From contig NZ_QGGO01000011.1 in assembly GCF_003148625.1 (NCBI RefSeq), forward strand, positions 110,585-174,584: a stretch of 64,000 nucleotides of DNA. Reading direction: 5' to 3'. The position numbers were made by a program, and so were the translations under genes. Shown here one piece after another: positions 59,860-64,000 of this stretch. This DNA is from Arcicella aurantiaca. GTDB taxonomy: Bacteria; Bacteroidota; Bacteroidia; Cytophagales; Spirosomataceae. The notes beneath the pieces were generated by a model. It saw only the letters and a program-made list of their open reading frames with translations, was not told the DNA's origin and ran no database searches. How positions within the stretch are numbered: the first letter of the stretch is position 1; every line of letters starts with the position of its first letter.

Positions 59860-60840
59860 ATGCAAAATACCCCAAAAACGCCTCCTAAAGCAAGTATTTT
59901 ATCCGAAAAACTATTTATCCTTCTTAAATGGGGCGTTTTTGCTACAATATTTTTTGTCTTGTTTAGATTTTTAAAAGGTGAACGAGTAAACATTATTGAG
60001 CTTATACATGAATTTAGAAGGCTTACAATTGCTGAAAATTTCATGTATCTAATTACGGTTGTGCTACTTATCTTTTTTAATTGGGGTTTTGAGGCAAAAA
60101 AATGGCAAATTTTGGTACGAAAAATTGAGAATATTTCTTTCATAGACGCTTACCAATCTGTTTTGGTTGGTTTGTCCTTAGGATTTATCTCGCCTGCAAA
60201 TTTGGGTGATTTTGCAGGTAGATTAATGAAGTTGAAAAGTAAAAATCGTTCTGAAGGAATTGGTTTAGTTTTGTTAGGAAATGGGATTCAATTTTATGTT
60301 TCAATTCTTTTTGGGGCAATTGCTTATGTGGTGGTTTTATCGACAAAAGATTCAAAAATTGACCAAATAATTTTTATCGGAGTAATTTTAACGCTGATAT
60401 TAGGTGTGATGGTTTTTACTTTTCGAGGAAAAATAACAGCGTTTTTTACAAATTTTCAAATGGTTAAAAAGTATGAAAATCATTTGAAAGCTCTTTCAGA
60501 ATTTGATTTAGCAGATTTTAAGGACATTTTTCTTTGGGCAGTTTTACGTTACCTTACCTTTTCGTTACAATTTGTACTTGTCCTAATTGTTTTTCAAGTA
60601 CCACTACCGTTTTTGCAATTATGGGCAATTTCATGTTTAGTTTTGCTCTTCAAAACCATAATTCCGCCCATAAACTTTGTGACAGATTTGGGGGTAAGAG
60701 AATTTTCAGCTTTGCATTTCTTTAATTTATATTCAGTAAATAATACATCAGTGTTTACTGCTACATTTTTTCTGTGGCTGTTAAATATACTTTTTCCTGT
60801 AATAATTGGCGGTTTTTTATTCTTGAAATCTAAACTGTAA
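59860..60840 (+). CDS. Flippase-like membrane protein (lysylphosphatidylglycerol-synthase TM family)
   Basis: A 326-residue inner-membrane protein with about eight helices of the LPG_synthase_TM / UPF0104 (AglD-like) type. It has the family patterns LVGLSLGFISPANLGDFAGRLMKL (about 107-130) and TIIPPINFVTDLGVREFSALHFF (about 266-288). Relatives take part in flipping or making modified lipids. It starts one base from ruvC on the other strand and is the first gene of a four-gene operon with two glycosyltransferases and a deacetylase, with gaps of 11, 3 and 44 bases. Confidence 0.87.
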   Translation: MQNTPKTPPKASILSEKLFILLKWGVFATIFFVLFRFLKGERVNIIELIHEFRRLTIAENFMYLITVVLLIFFNWGFEAKKWQILVRKIENISFIDAYQSVLVGLSLGFISPANLGDFAGRLMKLKSKNRSEGIGLVLLGNGIQFYVSILFGAIAYVVVLSTKDSKIDQIIFIGVILTLILGVMVFTFRGKITAFFTNFQMVKKYENHLKALSEFDLADFKDIFLWAVLRYLTFSLQFVLVLIVFQVPLPFLQLWAISCLVLLFKTIIPPINFVTDLGVREFSALHFFNLYSVNNTSVFTATFFLWLLNILFPVIIGGFLFLKSKL

Positions 60841-60851
60841 CTCATAAAACG

Positions 60852-61949
60852 ATGTCTTTTTTCTTGATTATCAATATTTTATACGCATTATTTAACCTTG
60901 TTTTGATTATGACTTGGTTAAAAATGCGACGAGAAAAACAAGAAGAAACGAGTCAGAGAAATACAAAATTAACCGTCATTATTCCTGTAAGAAATGAAGA
61001 AGATAATATCGTAAAACTTTTGCAAGACCTTGATAGTCAGAATTATCCATTTGAGAATTTTGAAGTAATAATTGCCAATGATGGTTCTACCGACCAAACC
61101 GAATCATTCGTTTTAGCTTTTCAAGAAAACGCTAAATTTAATTTGAAACTGCTTAATATTCTGGACGATAAGAGTTCCTCTCCCAAAAAACGAGCTATTA
61201 AAAAAAGCATTGAAATATCTTCGGGCGAATTGATTATTACCACCGATGGAGATTGTCGAGTTTTCCCTAATTGGTTGGTATCTATTGAACAAATTTTTAA
61301 AACTACAAACGCCAAATTGGTCAGTTCTCCTGTCTCTTTCATAAATGAGCATAAATTTTGGAATACTGCACAAATTATAGAGTTTGCCAGTCTGATTGGT
61401 TCTGGAGCGTGTGCTATGTACCTAAAAAAGCCCAATATGTGTAATGGAGCTAATATTGCTTATACACGAGAGGTTTTTGAAGAAGTGGGAGGATTTGCTG
61501 GAAATGAGCATTTAGCTTCGGGTGATGATGAATTTTTGATGCACAAAATTGCTGAAAAATATCCCGAAAAGGTTGTTTTTAATGCAGATAAAAATGCAAT
61601 TGTATTAACAAATACTCAAGCCGATTGGCAACATTTTTATCAACAAAGACGAAGATGGGCAAGCAAATGGAAATATTATAAAGATTGGAAAGTTTCGGCA
61701 TTAGCAATCTTCATTTTTGTTGTAAATTTGGGTGTTATTTGGAGTTTTATCACTTTAAATTATACTAATTTATTTCTAAAGTTAGTATTTGAATTTGCTT
61801 TTTTATCTTTGATAATCAGGTTTTTAGGTCACAAAGATAAAATTAAATATATTCTAATTGTTCAAATTTTATATCCGTTTTATGTGGTCTTTTTTGGCTT
61901 AATTGCCCAAGGAAAAGGCTACACTTGGAAAGGTCGAAAGTTGTCGTAA
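60852..61949 (+). CDS. Membrane-anchored family 2 glycosyltransferase
   Basis: A 365-residue GT2 enzyme. It has an N-terminal membrane helix, the GT-A start KLTVIIPVRNEEDNIVKLLQDL (about 39-60), IIANDGSTDQT, the metal motif TDGDCR (about 131-136), a GDDEF segment, and the processive-type motif QQRRRW (about 263-268). Three C-terminal membrane helices follow. This is the layout of polymer- or lipid-glycosylating enzymes such as IcaA/HAS-type. It starts 11 bases after the flippase-like gene. The acceptor is probably a lipid; that is inference. Confidence 0.9.
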   Translation: MSFFLIINILYALFNLVLIMTWLKMRREKQEETSQRNTKLTVIIPVRNEEDNIVKLLQDLDSQNYPFENFEVIIANDGSTDQTESFVLAFQENAKFNLKLLNILDDKSSSPKKRAIKKSIEISSGELIITTDGDCRVFPNWLVSIEQIFKTTNAKLVSSPVSFINEHKFWNTAQIIEFASLIGSGACAMYLKKPNMCNGANIAYTREVFEEVGGFAGNEHLASGDDEFLMHKIAEKYPEKVVFNADKNAIVLTNTQADWQHFYQQRRRWASKWKYYKDWKVSALAIFIFVVNLGVIWSFITLNYTNLFLKLVFEFAFLSLIIRFLGHKDKIKYILIVQILYPFYVVFFGLIAQGKGYTWKGRKLS

Positions 61950-61952
61950 AAT

Positions 61953-62579
61953 ATGATTATTCACAAAACAAATTTCTTAATGCGGGCTTTATATCCTGAT
62001 TTTCTTTGGCGAATTCCTACCAAAGAAAAAGAGATTTATTTGACATTTGATGATGGTCCAATTCCAGAAATTACTGAATTTGTTTTAGAAGAATTAGCAA
62101 AATTTAACGCAAAAGCGACTTTTTTTTGTATTGGAGATAATATCGCAAAACATCAAAATGTATTCCAACAAGTTGTAAATCAGGGTCATACAATCGGGAA
62201 TCATACTTTTAACCACCTAAAAGGTTGGAATACGGAAAATGGTGAATACTTAAAAAATTTTGATTTATGTCAAGTTGAAATTGACAAGAACGAAATACAA
62301 AATAGACGACTTTTTCGTCCTCCGTATGGGAGAATTAAACGAAATCAAGCAAAAGAAATACTGAAAACTCACGAAATTGTGATGTGGGATGTTCTCACGG
62401 CAGATTATGACCAAAATATTACACAAGAACAGGTTTTGAAGAAAACTTTACAGCATACAGAACAAGGCTCAATTGTATTATTTCATGATAGTATAAAGGC
62501 AAGTAGAAATATGAAATATGTTTTGCCACGAGTTTTAGAACATTTTTCTGAACGAGATTTTGTCTTTAAAAAATTATAG
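61953..62579 (+). CDS. NodB-family polysaccharide deacetylase without export signal
   Basis: A 208-residue carbohydrate de-N-acetylase (CE4). The five motifs are intact: TFDDGP (Asp33, Asp34), the metal site NHTFNH (His84, His88), RPPYG (Arg122), a WDVLTADYD segment and LFHDS. No signal peptide or membrane helix is seen, so it probably acts in the cytosol, unlike most cell-wall deacetylases. It starts three bases after the first GT2 gene, so it is coupled to it, and would remove acetyl groups from the sugar that enzyme adds. Confidence 0.92.
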   Translation: MIIHKTNFLMRALYPDFLWRIPTKEKEIYLTFDDGPIPEITEFVLEELAKFNAKATFFCIGDNIAKHQNVFQQVVNQGHTIGNHTFNHLKGWNTENGEYLKNFDLCQVEIDKNEIQNRRLFRPPYGRIKRNQAKEILKTHEIVMWDVLTADYDQNITQEQVLKKTLQHTEQGSIVLFHDSIKASRNMKYVLPRVLEHFSERDFVFKKL

Positions 62580-62623
62580 TATTTATATAAAAACCTATTT
62601 TTTAAACCTGCTTAAACTTACGT

Positions 62624-63622
62624 ATGAATTACCCAAAAATAACAATATGGATTGCCGCTCGAAACGAAGAAGATAATATCATTAATTGTCTCCAATCAAT
62701 TGAGCGTCTCGATTATCCAAAAGATTGTTTGCAGGTTTTAATTGGAAATGATAATTCAGATGATAACACAAAATGGTTTGTTGTTGATTTTATAAAAAAT
62801 AAGAGATATTTTCAATTGGTTGATATTCAAAAGGTTATTAATAGTCAAAGAGGGAAGGCAAACGTTTTGGCAAATCTTTATGAACATTCCACAGGGGAAT
62901 ATTTCTTAATTTGTGATGCTGATGTTACCGTAAATCCAAATTGGGTAAAAGGTATGATTGCTAATTTTGAAAAAGATGCTCATGTGGGGCATCAAGTTGG
63001 AATTACTTCCATTCGAGGGAAAAAAATATGGCATCAATTTCAGTCAATTGACTGGCTTCATGCCCTTACTTTATTAAAAATTGCTGCTGATTTAAAAATT
63101 CCATTAACAGGTTTAGGCAATAATTCCGCCATTACCCGCAAAGCTTATGAAAGTACGGGTGGTTATGCAAAAATTCCTTTTTCTATAACTGAAGATTTTG
63201 CATTATTTCATGAAGTTGTGAAGAAAGGATTTGGTTTTAAAAATACGATAAATCAAGAAGTATTTAATCAAACTTTACCAATGTTTAATCTTCGAGAGTT
63301 TTTGCATCAACGTAAAAGATGGATGGTCGGAGCTTTACAATGTCCTTGGTGGGTGGTTGGTTTACTGTTTTTTCAAGCACTTTTTCTGCCTATTTTATTG
63401 ATAATCGGACTAACTTTTTCTTGGAAAATCGCTGGAATTTTATGGTTTTTAAAATGGCTAAATCAAACGATTACCGTTTTGCCAACCATTATTAAATTGA
63501 AAGAATATCACCTTATAAAACACCTTTTACTGTACGAATTTTACGCAAATTGGTGGCAAATAACGATGATTTTTTTCTATTATTCACCCGTAAAAGTAGA
63601 TTGGAAAGGGAGGGTTTATTAG
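62624..63622 (+). CDS. Family 2 glycosyltransferase with C-terminal membrane helices
   Basis: A 332-residue GT2 enzyme: KITIWIAARNEEDNIINCLQSIERLDY at the start, IGNDNSDDNTKW, the DxD as LICDADVTVNPNW (about 93-105), ITEDFALFHE, and the QxxRW motif HQRKRWM. Two or three membrane helices follow. It shows similar motif spelling to the GT2 at 60852 (RNEEDNI), suggesting duplication. It is the last gene of the four-gene operon and is followed directly by a long heptamer array. Confidence 0.9.
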   Translation: MNYPKITIWIAARNEEDNIINCLQSIERLDYPKDCLQVLIGNDNSDDNTKWFVVDFIKNKRYFQLVDIQKVINSQRGKANVLANLYEHSTGEYFLICDADVTVNPNWVKGMIANFEKDAHVGHQVGITSIRGKKIWHQFQSIDWLHALTLLKIAADLKIPLTGLGNNSAITRKAYESTGGYAKIPFSITEDFALFHEVVKKGFGFKNTINQEVFNQTLPMFNLREFLHQRKRWMVGALQCPWWVVGLLFFQALFLPILLIIGLTFSWKIAGILWFLKWLNQTITVLPTIIKLKEYHLIKHLLLYEFYANWWQITMIFFYYSPVKVDWKGRVY

Positions 63623-63624
63623 GT

Positions 63625-63831
63625 AGATTATAGAGAATAGATTATAGAGGATAGATGTTAGATTATAGAGAATAGATTATAGAGAATAGATGTTAGATTA
63701 TAGAGAATAGAGGATAGATGTTAGATTATAGAGAATAGAGAATAGAGAATAGAGGATAGATGTTAGATTATAGAGAATAGAGAATAGAGAATAGAGGATA
63801 GATGTTAGATTATAGAGAATAGAGGATAGAT
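63625..63831 (+). repeat. Heptamer array with four word types (29 units)
   Basis: Twenty-nine 7-base units in unbroken phase plus four bases. Four words occur: AGATTAT, AGAGAAT, AGAGGAT, AGATGTT. They follow a higher order: AGATGTT, AGATTAT, AGAGAAT (one or three times), AGAGGAT, repeated about five times. It begins two bases after the stop codon of the GT2 gene. Confidence 0.93.
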
Positions 63832-63905
63832 TTCATTCAAGTCCGTCAAAAAAAAAATGAAATATTAGCTTTGAATTGGAACTATCAATATGAATTAAGC
63901 ATTGC
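63832..63905. other. Spacer between inverted heptamer arrays
   Basis: A 74-base AT-rich stretch with an A10 run. I see no gene, promoter or hairpin. Confidence 0.5.
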
Positions 63906-64000
63906 CTCTAATCTCTAATCTCTAATCTCTAATCTCTAATCTCTAATCTCTAATCTCTAATCTCTAATCTCTAATCTCTAATCTCTAATCTCTAATCTCT
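63906..64000 (-). repeat. Perfect CTCTAAT heptamer array, cut by the window end
   Basis: Thirteen exact copies of CTCTAAT plus four bases, running off the window. Its reverse complement (AGAGATT) closely resembles AGAGAAT and AGATTAT of the left array, so the two form an inverted pair. Confidence 0.95.

Noticed and set aside
59859..60143. Upstream extension of ruvC by 94 residues
   Set aside because: The extra residues overlie the divergent membrane-protein gene, lack family character, and the ATG at 59858 gives a normal RuvC length.
63625..64000. CRISPR array
   Set aside because: Period is 7 bases with no unique spacers and no cas genes.

Overview
The window is AT-rich, gene-dense DNA from a member of the Bacteroidota, probably a Cytophagales-type gliding or environmental bacterium. 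The evidence is two proteins ending in type IX secretion (T9SS, Por) C-terminal sorting domains, a DUF3098 gene behind ftsX, a DUF151 bifunctional-nuclease gene, Bacteroidota-style promoter boxes (TTG, then TAnnTTTG), weak or absent Shine-Dalgarno sequences, and many lipoproteins. The genus cannot be fixed from the sequence. No rRNA, phage, insertion sequence or CRISPR array was seen; there is one tRNA (Leu, CAA).

Layout. 0-7 kb: HI0933-like flavoprotein, an unknown gene, a PD-(D/E)XK nuclease, a small TPR protein, etfB-etfA, a DUF151 nuclease, ftsX-DUF3098. 7-12 kb: a large membrane protein, tRNA-Leu, a MacB-type permease, a secreted protein of unknown function. 12-27.7 kb: a 13-gene minus-strand surface-polysaccharide locus (Wza/SLBB exporter, Wzz, Wzm-Wzt ABC exporter, DegT aminotransferase, GT-C glycosyltransferase, WbqC, PglD-type acyltransferase, methyltransferase, beta-propeller enzyme, PhyH dioxygenase, then after a terminator a lipoprotein esterase and a GT2). 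28-40 kb: parE, pheA, then uppP-truB-ribF behind a giant T9SS esterase, a xylulokinase, an orphan ABC ATPase and a SanA-like protein. 40-50.7 kb: parC, a second large membrane protein paralogous to the one at 7-9 kb, a CoA-type Nudix enzyme, a COG2509 flavoprotein, a small lipoprotein, a T9SS protein and a DEAD-box helicase. 50.8-59.2 kb: two overlapping lipoprotein genes, pirin, DUF1398, a YyaL thioredoxin-like protein, an outer-membrane-type protein. 59.3-63.6 kb: ruvC, divergent from a four-gene operon (flippase-like membrane protein, GT2, NodB deacetylase, GT2) that looks like a compact glycolipid pathway.

The most unusual content is non-coding. Four REP-like elements, built from imperfect palindromes with a GTAAC or GTAGC head, and several tandem arrays (period 7, once period 8, once 14) lie in the intergenic gaps. 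The heptad arrays come as inverted pairs made from the same set of 7-letter words. At about ten genes these elements end only 0-15 bases before the start codon, the place a ribosome-binding site would occupy; in other places they supply a stop codon or encode part of a signal peptide. The window ends inside the largest such array.

Two conserved Bacteroidota neighbourhoods appear split here: ftsX-DUF3098 is about 25 kb from uppP-truB-ribF, and parE is about 10 kb from parC on the other strand.
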